A stretch of 64,000 nucleotides of DNA from Rhynchonema sp. JSB1_4 (lineage: Eukaryota > Nematoda > Chromadorea > Monhysterida > Xyalidae), in contig JASAMV010008712.1 of the NCBI GenBank assembly GCA_030248065.1, positions 1-64,000 of the forward strand. The letters are read 5' to 3'. The position numbers were made by a program, and so were the translations under genes. Shown in pieces: positions 21,801 through 34,098 of this stretch. The notes below the pieces were generated by a model that saw only the letters and a program-made list of their open reading frames with translations, did no database searches and was not told the origin of the DNA. The stretch's first letter is position 1. The number at the start of each line of letters is the position of its first letter.

Positions 21801-24800
21801 CACGATTCTACTATGGTGACATGGAGATCATGCGATGGCAGGACATTTACCGTGAAGCTGTCAAGTGTTTTGGTGTACGCAGAGTCATCGCTGCGATGAA
21901 CGGTTGGTTTGTTTGGGATTGATTGGTGCTGATTGTTTGTGATGTTTGTTCGGTGGATGCCGTGAGCGTTATTTACATTTGCAATTTCTCGGCCGTGTAT
22001 GCTCTTTCTCTTCGTGATCAACCACTCAACACACTCGCATATTTTATGATTCTTATGAATCGTTATTGTACAAGATCGTGACCAGTGACGTAGTTGGGGT
22101 TGCGGGAGCGGGGTGTGCAGCTAGCTCGAGCTGCTACCACATTCCATACCCCGAACCGCCTGCTAAGTAGCTCGAGCTACCAAAAAATGACAAAAACATA
22201 TTTTTCATTGGTGTTTTTATCAATTATTTTGACCACCAAAATTTGCCAGGTCGCTAGCTCGAGCTAAAGGCGGTCTACGGGAGGTTGTCACTCAGCCCCC
22301 GAATACCGTAACCCACCGTAATTTTGATCTGCAAGGATCGTGTCGAGACCATTTTGTTTTTTATCTATGTTTTGCGTGTTAGCGCCATCACCAACCAACA
22401 ATTCTAAGTTTTGGTGATCGACGCGCACGATGACAATTTCCAGCTTGCTGCCGCTAATACACGTGTCGATAAGCAGCGATCAGCATGGGTCTCGCAACGA
22501 TCTCGCTTGCGGTGGGTTACGGTATTCGGGGGCTGAGTGACAACCTCCCGTAGACTGCCTTTACCTGATCAACAACACGCATACATTACTGTGTGAGACA
22601 GACTTTTTAGCAAAAATAAATGTCCGATGTTTTTATTGGTCATCGTTTATTCAGCCAAGCAAAAACGTCGATTCCGCCCGAACATGTCGGATGGACCGTT
22701 GGACAGGAAGTCGTGCCCTACGATGCCCCGATCACATCAGATTGGAGTGTAGGTGCCCTGTTCTTTCACAATCATTTCACTTCAACAAGTTGGGTGGATT
22801 TTTTTGAAACGGCGTAAACAAGCCAGCTAACATCAACCTTCACACTCAGCTCTTGGGGTCGCATGAACTTTAAAAGCAAGTTCATTGGTTTGAGCACAAC
22901 GTGTATTTTTTGTGATAGAGTTGGCACACCAATTTCGACTGCCGTAAAAGTTGTTCATTTGGTGCAGGCCAACAACTTTCTATTACGGTGGTCAAAATAA
23001 GTTCGCCACGCCAACTGCATCACAAAACTAATGCAGCTCAACCAAAGCGCGCCAATGCATGCCCAAGCCAAGTCCATGCGAATGGGCTTTTGCCTTCAAA
23101 GTTGATGCGGCCTTCCTTGCCTTATTTTAAAGCCGGGTGGAATTTCATTGAATATAATAATCAGTTGCAGGAAATTCCGGCACGGGAATCGCCAGCTGAG
23201 CACCTACTGCAACGGCTGCAACACAGTCGCATATGGAACACAGGTCTTTTACAACATGAGCAAACGCACGCGACGCTCTTTGCCAGTGGGACACGCCAAA
23301 TTGCTTCAACTCATCAAGCACGTCAAACAGTTTAGTCGCACTGGCGCTTGTGTGCAGCTGACGGATGTTTCACAAATGACAGTGGGGCAGTGAATGTAGG
23401 CCATCAAGTGCGGAAACCCTTTTGTGACGCCCGATGTCGACCGTTGGTTGTACTCGGAGATGTTGCATGCGACAGCGCATGCGATCGAAAGTGTTCTGTG
23501 TATAATTTTGGAGCAGCTACGTTCTTTGACGAATGAGCTGCGCAAAGTTTGCTATAAAGCAAAGTAAAACGAAGGACGTTTGCGCCCACGATTCTTTTCC
23601 ACGCATTTGCAAACAGAAAGATTTGGCGCTGGTCTGCTTCAAGGCTGCATAGCTTGTTCACGAAAGCGCGTAAGGAGACCAAATTTTATCGCAAAAAAAC
23701 TGTGTCGCCAATGTTTCCGATTGCAACAGCAGAATTACATATCTGCATGTATGAACGCGGCCGAGATTTTGACTCACAAATGGTTTTCCGTACTTTTTGG
23801 GTCACCTCGTAATGTCCTCATTTTATGAAGACAAAAAATGCGCATTTTATATTTGTCAGATTTCACCTGCCCGCCGACGGAGTCTCAACGTCCGATTCTG
23901 CACTACGTAACATGACCTTTCAACTGTTCGAGGTGCAGCCGAGCTGGCCAGCCACTACGGTCAGTTCTATTGTGTGTGTGTGTTGGTGTGTCAAACGACA
24001 AATCGTCATGTTCATTGCGGTTACCTTTTCGTCGCCACCCTTGTTCAGGGTTGGATTAAAAAATTTTTTTATTATCGAACTTTTTTTTTAAAAAAAAACT
24101 TTTTAAAATTTTTTTTTTAAAAATCACTTTTTTTTATTCCGGACCCCCAAAAAATTGGTTTCTAGAAAAATGAAATTTCTGAAATCATGTTACTTAGGTA
24201 TGTTTTGAGGGACACTAAAGAGAACTTCTCCACTGACTTGCATGTTTATGTCGATCACCTGCGATCTAGCCCATTTGGTCATAATTTGAGAACCCGCCCG
24301 AAGGTAACTCTGTGGGCATATATGACAAAGGGAAGACCAACCTTCTGTTTGTGAATTTGGGGATAAATTTGAAGAGAGATAAAGAGTTACACCACACTCA
24401 TGTTGTGTGACAAAAGCAACAAATGACAAATCCACACAACTGCAAATAGGCGAGCAAAGTGGAGTCTGTCGATAGCTTACGTCGATAGCTCAATAACTGC
24501 ACAGTATACGGTATGGGGTGTCCTATATTATACGTGCAGCGATTGTTGGGATGTCTGGGAACTGTATGAGTCCATTACAACGCCATTTTAAACTGAAATA
24601 TAAGCGCCGCCGGCACTTTTTTTGAGAAACATGGGCAATAAAACACATGAAAACATGCCTTTTTACCTTAAAAAAGTCAGAAAATAACGAAAAAAAGGGA
24701 AAAATAATAAAAAAAAAGTGGACTTACTTTTTAAAATTTTAAAATAAAAAAAGTGGCCAACTTTTTTTTAAAAAAAAAAAATTTTTTTTACAAAATAATT

Positions 24801-27800
24801 TTTACTTTTTTTTAATCCAACCCTGCCCTTGTTGGGCCATTCGTCGCCTTAGGCGCACGAACCATCAGGCAGAACCTACTCTGTCAGCTTTATAAATTTC
24901 TGTTTGATCAAATTGAGTGCGCACCTGCAACATGTATGCGCAGCCAACTGCCGTTTGTCAAGACTTGCAAGTCTAACATTTTGCAGTCGACATCTAAACC
25001 AACGGAATGTGGGATGCAGTCAGACAGGACACAGTTGATGACAGGCCAACATCGCGTGCAGCCCAAAGTGCTTGTGCCCGACTTCCCCGCTGGAGCGCTC
25101 GCCTGGTGTCAGCGCGGCTGCAGGCAACCGGTGAAGCTCAACGGAAAAATAAATTTCGTCGTTCTCCGACTCAAGCTGCACGTCAAGCGGTTGGTTGCAT
25201 GTCGTTCTCCCCATCGCAACCGGGGCTAATATGGTGCAGTCGTCGAGCCAAGTCGTCAACTTTTGTCGTCAACACAAACAGCACTCAATGACTGAGCGAG
25301 AGACACTCTGCATGGGACTTGACGTTGAGAGTAGACGATCTGAGGTTGACGACAGTGACCTAAGCCCGTGACCGCAATGATTTGGTGTGATGCGTGAGCC
25401 AGTTATTAGATCATTATTATTCCGACATTCGAAGAAGGCCAGTAATTTTTTCGCAACTCTTTTATGCGCCTTTTCGATTCAAATACGGCCCGTTTAGTTG
25501 ACCAACTGGTTATACCCTGGTGCACCCACTGAGGTGCTTAAAGGGTGTGTCTAACGTCTCTTAACCCCATGTGTTATTGGGTGCAATCGAAAGATGACCT
25601 CGACAGGCCGCTGTGTGCAAAAAACCGCGTCTTCTGGCTCGTTTAATCGCGAAATATTGAGGGTTACTTTTTGAATTAAATCAATTTCCGGACACAAAAC
25701 TCCAGGCGCTTTTGGCGTTTTTCTGCTGAAACATTGCATGTTTAAGCGCGGCTCAGCCGCCTATACAATGCACGTAAACGCTCAACACACAACGCTCTGA
25801 CTGCTGGCTTGACTGTGGACACAATGAATGTTTCATTTAACCCACACAAGCTGGTTTGTGTGTGTTTCGCTTCGTAACTTTTCTTGTCTGCTCAGTCTGA
25901 ATTTTGTGTCCGGAAATTGATTTAATTCGAAAAGTAACCCTCAAGATTTCGCGATTTAGCAAGTTAGAAGTCGCGGTTTTTTGCACACTGCGGCCTTTCG
26001 AAGACATCTTTCAATTCCACCCAACAAAACATGGGGTTAGGAGACGTTAGACACACCCTTTAAGTCGATCAATATTTGTTGCAGCAATCATTGGCCGTCA
26101 CGATTTGGCAGATACGAGTGCACCGTCGAGGGCTGTGGTCGACGTTTTTTCCTACCTTCGTACATAAATGAGCATTGTCGCACTGTACATGGACGAGCTG
26201 GTGGATGTTTCATTCGAGAAATAGAAATGAACATGGACGTGGATAATTCAGAGTTGATGCGTGCCTCGCTGCGCAGATGTTTCAATGTGCGTACATGGCC
26301 CGCCGTGGTCACCGTTATTCAAATTCGCTTTTATCAATTTTTCGTGGGGTCCCGTTGAGATGACTAGCGGTTCCACGACTGTATTTGGTGTCGGATTTTC
26401 TTGTCCGTCAATTGGGGCCCGAGCAGAGGCTTACTTTCAGAGTTAGGCATAGGTTCACACTAAGTGTGTTCTCATAGGGGTGAGTGCAGCCTTCGCTAAG
26501 CCTAACCCTGAAAGTAAACCCCCTGGTCGGGCCCCAATTGACCCCGGGCCCCATATTGTAGGAGAATTGTCGGTTTTGCTGCAATGCATGTCCATTATGG
26601 TGTTGATGCTGGACAAGTCAAGCTTTCCAGTTTTTTTAGAATCTGTTTGTTTCCTCCTTCTAACGAACTCGCAATCAGCTCGTGTAGGCTTGTCGTGGAG
26701 GTGAAACATTTCATCCACTTGGTGGACGGTGATTTGTAAAGTAAATCACCGATGAATGTTTCGCACATGGGCACGAAACTAGTAGAGTGTGTTCGGTATT
26801 GCGGGTAAAGGCAAACCAGCCGAGCTTTGTAGTGCTAGGCCATACCGTATCACCCTGAATTTCAAGTCCCAGAAATGGCTAGGTATTACTGCAGCCACGC
26901 TGTGCAAGTTTGTTTGTGACGCCAGCGTGCTAAATGTTTCATGATATTGGCGCTCGAGGCGTGGCTACAGTAACCCAAACCATTTTTTGGGGCTTGAAAC
27001 TCAGGGTGATACGGTGCGGTCTATGTAGCACTGCAAAGCCAGGCTGGTTTTCCTTTAAAGGGGAAATTGCACATTCCTAATCGCCTTTCAAGTTTTACAA
27101 GCGTTTAGACAGCAATGTGGGCATCACAAAAATCAAATAATTTGGTACAAACTCTCAAACATGTACCCAGGAGATTCCATTTAAAGGGCTCGGGACATAA
27201 CCGTAGGAAGGGTAGCAGGGCATAGTGTTATACACCGTTGGAAAGCACTCTGACAGCGTATGTCGCGCACAAGCTTTAAGCTCCTTGGAGATTCGCTATC
27301 TCTTGGTGGAGCGACTTTTCGTTCCAGAAAAAAGTGAATTTTTTCACAACTTGGAAAGACCGGTGCAGAAACCACAAATCAGCTGGACGTCAAGTAACGC
27401 ATGGATACGATTACAAAAGTTTCTGGATAACTTATCATCACAACATCAGTCGCTCAAAGCATTGCTTCTCTCGGTGAGGGTGCGAAACGTTCCAAAAATC
27501 GGCCACATTTTTCGAGGGCACAAGTTTGTCCCTAAATTTCGAGGCCGCGCTTTGCGTTCCAGAAATGAAAGTGCAACACAAAAATAGAGCTTCGTCGAAA
27601 GTAGCAGAAAATAAGGTTTTTAGATTTGGAACCCCTTATGCAGCGGCGTGACAGGCCGAAAAAGACCCAAAAATTGCCCCAAAAATGTACAGTCGCATTC
27701 ATTGGCGGAAATGTGATGTAAATAGGCCACGTATTGCATCGCATTTGAAAGGAAAATGCCAGATAAACGCACAGTCCAACAACCTAGATGATTTTGAAGA

Positions 27801-29878
27801 CTTCAAACTCGATGGACCTACTGTTGCAGCCTTGCAAACCTGAATACGATATTCGGCTATAAGTCGTTTCTGTTAAGAACTATTTCACATCTGATAGCAC
27901 CAAACGATGTAGCTCTGAAATAGCTATCGAACGATATATGACATGCCCATACTATCTCATACTATGGACAAGAAACGGTCAAAATTCCGAAATCGCACAT
28001 GGTGGCGTGACGGTTCATTCCAGAATCTGCAAAAAAGCAATTTTTTCACCTGTGCTCCCAAGCGTTAGAATTTTTTGGGACTTGTCATATATCGTTCGAA
28101 AGCTACTCTGGAGATACATTCTTTGGAGCTATCACATTTGCAATAGCTATCAACAATTAGCACTTATAGCTGAATACCGTACTCAGATTACTATGGCTGC
28201 CGCGAGAGATTTGAAGACCTTGGGGTCTTCGGACCTTGATAGGTTGCTAAACCAGACTTTTCTCTCGATTTTTTGTTGCGAATGCGATACAATCTGTGGC
28301 CTTTTTGGGCCACAATTCTGGCGATAAATGTAACCATCTGGCTTAATGGTAATTCAATGGATTTTTAGGCCTGTCACGGAGCTAGCCATGAGTTTCAAAA
28401 TTTAAAAACCTTATTTTCTGGTACTTTCGACAATGCTCTATTTTCCCATTGCATTTCTATTTCTGCAGCGCAAAGCACGGCCTCAAAATTTAGGGACAAA
28501 CTTGTGTTCTCGAAAAATATGGCCGATTTTGGGAACGTTTCGCCCCCTCACCGAGTGAAGCAATGGTTTGAGCGACTGAAGTTGTGGTGACAAGTTATCC
28601 AGAAGCTGTTGTAATTATGTCCACGTGTTACGTGAACCGCAGCTCATTTGGGGTTTCTGCAGCGGTGGTTACAAGTTGTGAAAAAATTCACTTTTTTCTG
28701 GAACGAAAAGTCCCTCTACCGAGAGATAGCGAATCTTCAAGGAGCTTAAAACTTGTGTGTAACATAGGCTTTCAGAATGTTTTCCAACGGTATATACCAA
28801 TATGCCCTGCCACCCTTCCTTCGGTTATGTCCCGAGCCCTTTAAGACAAGTCACTGGGAACAAAATTCGGCGCGGACCGGCCGAATTTCTACCTGCGCAT
28901 TCAGGCTGATCAAAAGGCTGTCAAGGCGACAGAATGTTTCGCACGATTCTTGAAACTCACTAACTATAGAATTTCGCTTTTCTTTATATTTCGAATTTCG
29001 ACGAATTGTTCCAGCGTGTCTGCTAAATGTTTCATGCTCTGCTTGTCACGCTGGAACAATTCGTCGAAATTCGAAATATTAAGAAACGCGAAATTCTGTA
29101 GTTAGTGAGTTTCAAGAATCGTGCGAAACATTCTGTCGCCTTGACAGCTTTTTGATCAGGCAGTTTGCCTGAATGCGCAGGTGGAAATTCGGCCGGTCCG
29201 CGCCGAATTTTCTTCCCGATTGTTCCCTTTAAACTGCTTCTTCTGGGTACATGTTTGAGAGTTTGTACCAAGTGATTTGACTTTCATGATGCCCACACGA
29301 CTATCTAAACACTTGTAGGGTTTGAAAGGCGGTTAGGAATGTGCAATTTCCCCTTTAAGGCGCGGCCATGCAAACGCGGGCGCGAGTCGCGGGTCAGAAA
29401 AATATTCTATGCCCAAGGCCCGCCCCGCGTTTGCATGACCGCACTTACGGGTTGCGGTTTGCGGGTCACTTGAAACATTTATTTGACTGCAAACACACAA
29501 AAATGAACCAATCAGCGTCGAGCCAACGTCGCAGACGTGCCGTAGCACAGTCTGCGACCCGCGGTTGCATGGCCGCGCCCTTACGTAAAATTGATACAAA
29601 ATTGTGAGCCACACATTTCAGAGCCAATCATCTCTTGTGTGGTCCTTTTCAGATGAAGTCATGTGCCACATTAATTCATTTCTTATTTGTAGCTTGCCAA
29701 TGAATTCCAACTTTGCAACTGGACCCCACCATGTGCACCACCACAACCGATCAAATACAAACGTCAACATCCCGTCAGGAAGTCATCGATTGCGATACAT
29801 CAGCGAGCTCGTCGCATTGTCGCTAAGTACTGCTGTAAGACACGTAAGATTATGGCAATGCAAAACGGTGTGAAATAA
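18872..29878 (+). CDS. Multi-exon C2H2 zinc-finger gene ZF1
   Basis: An unrecognised C2H2 protein of about 639 residues. Eleven exons join in phase: A 18872-18981, B 20270-20354, B2 20676-20922, X 21338-21645, Y 21737-21902, Z 22655-22748, C 23171-23389, D 23860-23959, E 24987-25189, F 26085-26286 and G 29693-29878 (TAA). Fingers: A, FCHLCATQCLSIQHLREHLC; B, CFMCDAKVSSKRLMQEHAHE; X, CRVC...HELSH; X/Y, CRLC...HMQSSH across an intron; E/F, CQRGC...HVKRNH across an intron; F, CTVEGCGRRFFLPSYINEHC. B2 holds a helix-like LNLAMHYFRKYLG and a VKNEP acidic part; Z and G are basic. A nuclear DNA-binding role is inferred. Donors at B, Y and E are GTTGGT. C has only a GTGAAT donor, and its frame resumes with a long open stretch to about 23567, so that junction is the weakest. 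AATAAA overlaps the stop. ZF2 shows the same exon order and phases. Confidence 0.72.
19057..19333. mobile_element. TATTGGTCGC MITE, copy 1
   Basis: Ends TATTGGTCGCACAATGACC and GTCATTGTGCGACCAATA are inverted repeats around a 277-bp non-coding body that includes a TTTCACGTTCAGTCACTCTTA phrase and GGTCTGAAACATT. Other copies are at 42256-42532, 58384-58666 and, interrupted, about 44580-44962. It lies in intron A-B of ZF1. Confidence 0.9.
19480..20610. repeat. GGGACCCGTGCC repeat, three copies
   Basis: Copies at about 19480-19637, 19937-20112 and 20400-20610 share GGGACCCGTGCC, a long C-run, GAAGACCCGTTAGCATACC, GTGAAAATTGACCCGTCCGC and an ACACATACATAC tail. The first two flank a TA-flanked MITE (19638-19936). 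Related fragments lie near 30140-30190 and 37024-37085 in reverse orientation. The class is not determined. All lie in ZF1 introns. Confidence 0.75.
19638..19936. mobile_element. TA-flanked MITE (AAAGGCAGTC family), copy 2
   Basis: Inverted ends AAAGGCAGTCTACGGGAGG and CTCCCGTAGATTGCCTTT are flanked by TA. The body matches 9611-9909 in the opposite orientation. It is inserted between two GGGACCCGTGCC repeats. Confidence 0.88.
22265..22563. mobile_element. TA-flanked MITE (AAAGGCAGTC family), copy 3
   Basis: Starts AAAGGCGGTCTACGGGAGG and ends CCTCCCGTAGACTGCCTTT, flanked by TA, about 297 bp. It lies in the Y-Z intron of ZF1, just upstream of exon Z. Confidence 0.88.
24046..24825. mobile_element. 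hAT-like element in ZF1 intron D-E
   Basis: A 780-bp element with inverted ends CAGGGTTGGATTAAAAAA and TTTTTTTAATCCAACCCTG, flanked by an exact 8-bp duplication CCCTTGTT (24038-24045 and 24826-24833). Subterminal poly-A/poly-T tracts are extensive. No transposase is evident. Confidence 0.92.
25542..26059. mobile_element. TTAA-flanked hairpin element with empty site in paralogue
   Basis: A 518-bp inverted repeat with ends AGGGTGTGTCTAACGTCTC and GAGACGTTAGACACACCCT, flanked on both sides by TTAA (25538-25541 and 26060-26063). The paralogous site in ZF2 (about 41790-41815) reads GAGGTGCCTAAATCGATCAA with nothing inserted, giving an empty site. TTAA duplication is the piggyBac signature. The centre carries TGAAACAT (25727) and ATGTTTCA (25828) pointing outward. 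It lies 25 bp upstream of exon F. Confidence 0.9.
26408..26541. mobile_element. Short hairpin element
   Basis: Arms TCAATTGGGGCCCGAGC and GTCGGGCCCCAATTGA, followed inward by TTACTTTCAG.GTTAGGC and its complement, form a hairpin of about 134 bp in the F-G intron of ZF1. Confidence 0.75.
26806..27058. mobile_element. Hairpin element with central ATGTTTCA
   Basis: Arms share AACCAGCC.AGCTTTG.AGTGCTA and CGTATCACCCTGA.TTTCAAG in inverted form. The centre contains AAATGTTTCATG (26932). It is about 253 bp, in the F-G intron of ZF1. Confidence 0.8.
27185..28840. mobile_element. 1.66-kb TTAA-flanked foldback element, copy 1
   Basis: Starts AGGGCTCGGGACATAACCG, ends CGGTTATGTCCCGAGCCCT, and is flanked by TTAA at 27181-27184 and 28841-28844. 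The whole element is a giant inverted repeat, with two arms of about 800 bp that are clearly related but diverged from each other. The same arms in copies 30962-32623 (inverted) and 34149-35804 are nearly identical arm for arm. Open frames are short and mirrored, so no transposase is supported. Confidence 0.92.
28856..29227. mobile_element. Long hairpin with central ATGTTTCA
   Basis: Arms of about 170 bp pair from GGGAACAAAATTCGGCGCGG through CGAATTTCGACGAATTGTTC. The loop is GCTAAATGTTTCATGCTCTG (octamer about 29025). In the second duplicate (about 35815-36000) only the loop region survives recognisably. Confidence 0.85.
29355..29584. mobile_element. Hairpin element, GGCGCGGCCATGCAA ends
   Basis: Ends TAAGGCGCGGCCATGCAA and TTGCATGGCCGCGCCCTTA are inverted repeats. 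Inner arms share GCGGGTCGCAGAC-type sequence, and a TGAAACAT lies near the middle (29469). A near-identical copy at 36242-36471 belongs to the duplicated block. Confidence 0.8.
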
Positions 29879-29879
29879 A
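29874..29879 (+). terminator. AATAAA overlapping the ZF1 stop codon
   Basis: The sequence GAAATAAAG contains both the TAA stop (29876-29878) and an AATAAA. The same overlap is seen in ZF2 (43184-43189). If used, the 3' UTR would be extremely short. Confidence 0.4.
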
Positions 29880-30440
29880 GTGTAAATATATGCAGTATTT
29901 CTTTTTGAAAACTGGTAGAAAATTATTGTGCTTTATCGGCCTTTCTGCCGTGGTTGGTTTTTCTAGAATATGTTTGATATGTATCTCAAACCGATTACAT
30001 TCTGTGCACTTTCTCGATTTTGATTTGTTTTTTTTGGAATAAAAATGCAGCATTACTGAATACATTGAAAGTTGTATGATTGTCAACTGTTTTGACGCAG
30101 GGAAGGCTATCTACATGCCTCGTACATTCGTATATTCTTCACGGCACGGGCGCGGAGCTGAAGCCGTAGGCACGGGTTCCGTCTAGTGCACTCCTAAATT
30201 AATAATTTAGTCTGCAGCATTATATTTTTTCAAATCAGGTGATTTTCTAGCCGCACACGCAAAGCTGCCAAAAGCCAAACGATCCACAAATTACAGCTTC
30301 ATTACCACCAAAATTTCTCGTTCTGCTTCTCTGCTCTGCACTTGGGTTCGTCGCTTAATCACCGCTCTCATCAAATTCCCATCTCTCTTCATTCTCCTTT
30401 GTTTGCGCAACACGTGTCTTTCCAACCCCCTCTGTGTACC

Positions 30441-30553
30441 ATGTGGTCGGCGTCTACGCCGTTGTTCTGTCATCTATGTGCCGCACCATGTTTGTCCGTC
30501 GAACATCTACGTGAACATTTGTGTCAAGCACATTTGCTGTATCAACCGTACAG
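30441..30553 (+). pseudogene. Orphan zinc-finger first exon (A-type)
   Basis: Encodes MWSASTPLFCHLCAAPCLSV and a full C2H2 finger, as in ZF1 exon A and nearly identical to ZF2 exon A (37343-37455). It ends TACAG followed by GCACGT instead of GTGAGT. No B to F exons follow before the inserted foldback element and low-complexity DNA, so it is an isolated duplicate left by the junction duplication. It could still be transcribed or spliced to ZF2. Confidence 0.65.
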
Positions 30554-30961
30554 GCACGTTTGACGGGGGGGGTGTCTTTTTTCGTTTCTTTGAAACGTGC
30601 AATGGACAGGGTGTATGCTGCATTCTTACTGATGTGACATGCAAGGTTTTGATACTTAGGGTGGCATTTTCGAAACGGTGTAAAGTTCGGTGATTCGTAG
30701 CTCGGTAGCTTCGCCGCTCAGCGCAGACGGCGTTTCGCCTTTTCTTCAAGCGTGCGTTGTTTGCATCTTCTTTCTCACGTCTTGTCTGTACCTCTTGCAG
30801 CTGTTGGATTGTCCTGCATTCCGTCAATTTTGCCCCTGACAGCATAAATCACCTCCTCGAAATTCATACATATCGTTAAACGCTGCCCCCGCCCCTTCCT
30901 GCCGTCCCCGCGCGTCTCTGCTCTCGCGCTGTTCGCTTACGCCCCCTCCACCCCTATTTAA

Positions 30962-32623
30962 AGGACTCGGGACATAACCGAAGGAAGGGTGGCAGGGCAT
31001 ATTGGTATATACCGTTGGAAAACATTCTGACAGCCTATGTTACACACAAGTTTTAAGCTCCTTGGAGATTCGCTATCTCTCGGTAGAGGGACTTTTCGTT
31101 CCAGAAAAAAGTGAATTTTTTCACAACTTGGAACCACCGGTGCAGAAACCCCAAATGAGCTGCGGTTCACGTAACACGTGGACATAATTACAACAGCTTC
31201 TGGATAACTTGTCACCACAACTTCAGTCGCTCAAACCATTGCTTCACTCGGTGAGGGGGCGAAACGTTCCAAAAATCGGCCATATTTTTCGAGAACACAA
31301 GTTTGTCCCTAAATTTTGAGGCCGTGCTTTGCGCTGCAGAAATAGAAATGCAATGGGAAAATAGAGCATTGTCGAAAGTACCAGAAAATAAGGTTTTTAA
31401 ATTTTGAAACTCATGGCTAGCTCCGTGACAGGCCTAAAAATCCATTGAATTACCATTAAGCCAGATGGTTACATTTATCGCCAGAATTGTGGCACAAAAA
31501 GGCCACAGATTGTATCGCATTCGCAACAAAAAATCGAGAGAAACGTCTGGTTTAGCAACCTATCAAAGTCCGAAGACCCCAAGGTCTACAAATCTCTCGG
31601 GGCAGCCATAGTAATCTGAATACGACATTGAGCTATACAAATGCTCATTGTTGATAGCTATTGCAAATGTGATAGCAGCACCAAAGAATGTATCTCCAGA
31701 GTAGCTTTTGAACAATATATGACAAGCCCCAAAAAAATTCTAACGCTTGGGAGCACAGGTTAAAAAATTGCTTTTTTGCAGATTCTGGAATGAACCGTCA
31801 CGTCACCGTGTGCGATTTCGGAATTTTGACCGTTTCTTGTCCATAGTATGAGATAGTATGTGCATGTCATATATCGTTCGATAGCTATTTCAGGGCTACA
31901 TCGTTTGGTGCTATCAGATGTGAAATAGTTCTCAACAGAAACGACTTATAGCCGAATATCGTATTCAGGTTTGCATGGCTGCAACAGTAGGTCCATCGAG
32001 TTTGAAGTCTTCAAAATCATCTAAGTTGTTGGACTGTGCGTTTATCTGACATTTTCCTTTCAAATGCGATGCAATACGTGGCCTATTTACATCACATTTC
32101 CGCCAATAAATGCGACTATATAGTTTTGGGGCAATTTTTGGGTCTTTTTCGGCCTGTCACGCCGCTGCATAAGGGCTTCCAAATCTAAAAACCTTATTTT
32201 CTGGTACTTTCGGCGAAGGTCTGTTTTTCTGTTGCACTTTCATTTCTGGAACGCAAAGCGCGGCCTCGAAATTTAGGGACAAACTTGTGCTCTCGAAAAA
32301 TGTGGCCGATTTTTGGAACGTTTCGCACCCTCACCGAGTGAAGCAATGCTTTGAGCGACTGATGTTGTGATGATAAGTTATCCAGAAGCTTTTGTAATCC
32401 TATCCATGCGTTACTTGACGTCCAGCTGATTTGTGGTTTCTGCACCGGTCGTTCCAAGTTGTGAAAAAATTCACTTTTTTCTGGAACGAAAAGTCGCTCC
32501 ACCAAGAGATAGCGAATCTCCAAGGAGCTTAAAGCTTGTGCGCGACATATGCTGTCAGAGTGCTTTCCAACGGTGTATAACACTATGCCCTGCTACCCTT
32601 CCTACGGTTATGTCCCGAGCCCT
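30962..32623. mobile_element. 1.66-kb TTAA-flanked foldback element, copy 2 (inverted)
   Basis: Starts AGGACTCGGGACATAACCG and ends CGGTTATGTCCCGAGCCCT, with TTAA at 30958-30961 and 32624-32627. Its left arm matches the right arm of copies 1 and 3 and vice versa, so it is inserted in the opposite orientation. Confidence 0.92.
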
Positions 32624-32639
32624 TTAATCGCACTCCTGA

Positions 32640-34098
32640 TACAATCATTATATTCTGATCTCAAGAAATTTAGCTATGTAAAACTTAACTTGCATGTTAC
32701 CCACGATTTGTCCCACCCCCAATTACCAACCAAAAACACACCACACACACCCCAAACCTGCAACAAAGTATAGCAGAAGGTAATGTATGTGCGCCTTCCA
32801 TGTCCAGCTATCCATCAGATTGGCAGCACCCCCCCCACACACAAAACCCCCACTACACCTCACACAATTTTGTTATTTCGTACCGCACATAGCTCCCCAC
32901 CCCACCCCCCGCTCAGAATTTTTTTCCCAAGGTTGCCCAGAGCCCCCCCCCCCAAAAAACACGATGACACCCCTCCAAAAACCAATCGTAATCTCCCGGA
33001 ATAGTGCGCTAGTGCAGTTTGTACTTCGTTTTACGAACCCCCCCCACCCCAACAAAAAAATTACCCCCCCAACATAGAAATTTTTTCCTACCAGCGCAAC
33101 AATGTGATAACGAAGCGGAAACCCCACACCCCCTATTATTTTACAACCAAAAAAAAACAACCCCAACAACACCACCCAAAAAAACCAAAAAAACAAATTT
33201 TTAAAAAAACTGGAAACCTTAAATTTTTCACAATCAAACTTCACTACCAACACCCCAACATAAAGCGCAGCAACACCCCCCCCACGACTGACTTGTTCGT
33301 TCAACAACCCCACAAAAAAACAAAAACCCTTATTGCATTGCTTTCGTACATACAAACACCCACCCACCCCCCCCGCAGTATTATTTTGTCTGCGTATATG
33401 CCACGATTATTTCCGGATTGCCTGGGTGTATGCTTAGCCCACTTAAAGTCTATTTGCATTCCGACAATTCCCCACCCACTGCCTCCCCCACCCTTCCCAT
33501 ATATCATGCGACCGCGTTGTAGAATGTTTGCCAAAACCTACTCTAAATCCCCAACCCGCAATAAAACTTAATTAATAGCCTATCCTACGGCTCTATTCAA
33601 AGCAACCATCACAGGCCTGTGACATTATATGTAGAGGAATGACAACTCGAAAATTATTTTTCCTTCAATGCGTATCCAGATGAAATTTTTTATCTTGTCC
33701 GATTTCCATCTGAAATCGTTGGGTTGTCTTGCATGAGCAAGTGGATAGGACTATAATTGAGTTACATGAGAGTGTCGAGTCGAGTGAGGCGAAATTGCGT
33801 CGAGTATTGAGCCTTGCAGTAATTGCCTGTTCCAACGACATGTTCCTCCGTTGGCTTTGCGCGTTCCTGTCCCGTGCTGCACAACAAAAGCGCGTGCTGA
33901 CACCACCAATTGGTGCATGCAATGCCTTGTGCGTGATTGTCCGCAATAAACATTAAAAACTACCCAACTTCTCCTAAGTTATTCAGTCGGTACATCTTTT
34001 ACACACACAAAAATTCGTTCATTTTCTACTAAACTTCAAACATGTACCGATGGAGATCATAAATAATATTCAACCCAACCAAAAAAAAACAAAAAAAA

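Larger units (their letters stand above)
27181..30720. repeat. Duplicated junction block, copy 1
   Basis: The order foldback element, hairpins, zinc-finger exon G, GGGACCCGTGCC fragment, zinc-finger exon A and GGGTG MITE end is repeated at 34145-37600, displaced by about 6.9 kb. Exon-level identity is very high. The 28.85-29.2-kb part is badly degraded in the second copy (about 35810-36200). It spans the ZF1 end to the next gene's start, as expected from unequal crossing over between tandem genes. Confidence 0.85.

Noticed and set aside
23400..23570. Open frame VDRWLYSEMLHATAHAIESV following exon C in the same frame after two stops
   Set aside because: Exon C has a phase-2 GTGAAT donor at 23390 that joins correctly to exon D, and the ZF2 counterpart is not collinear. 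Kept only as a note that the C exon end is uncertain.
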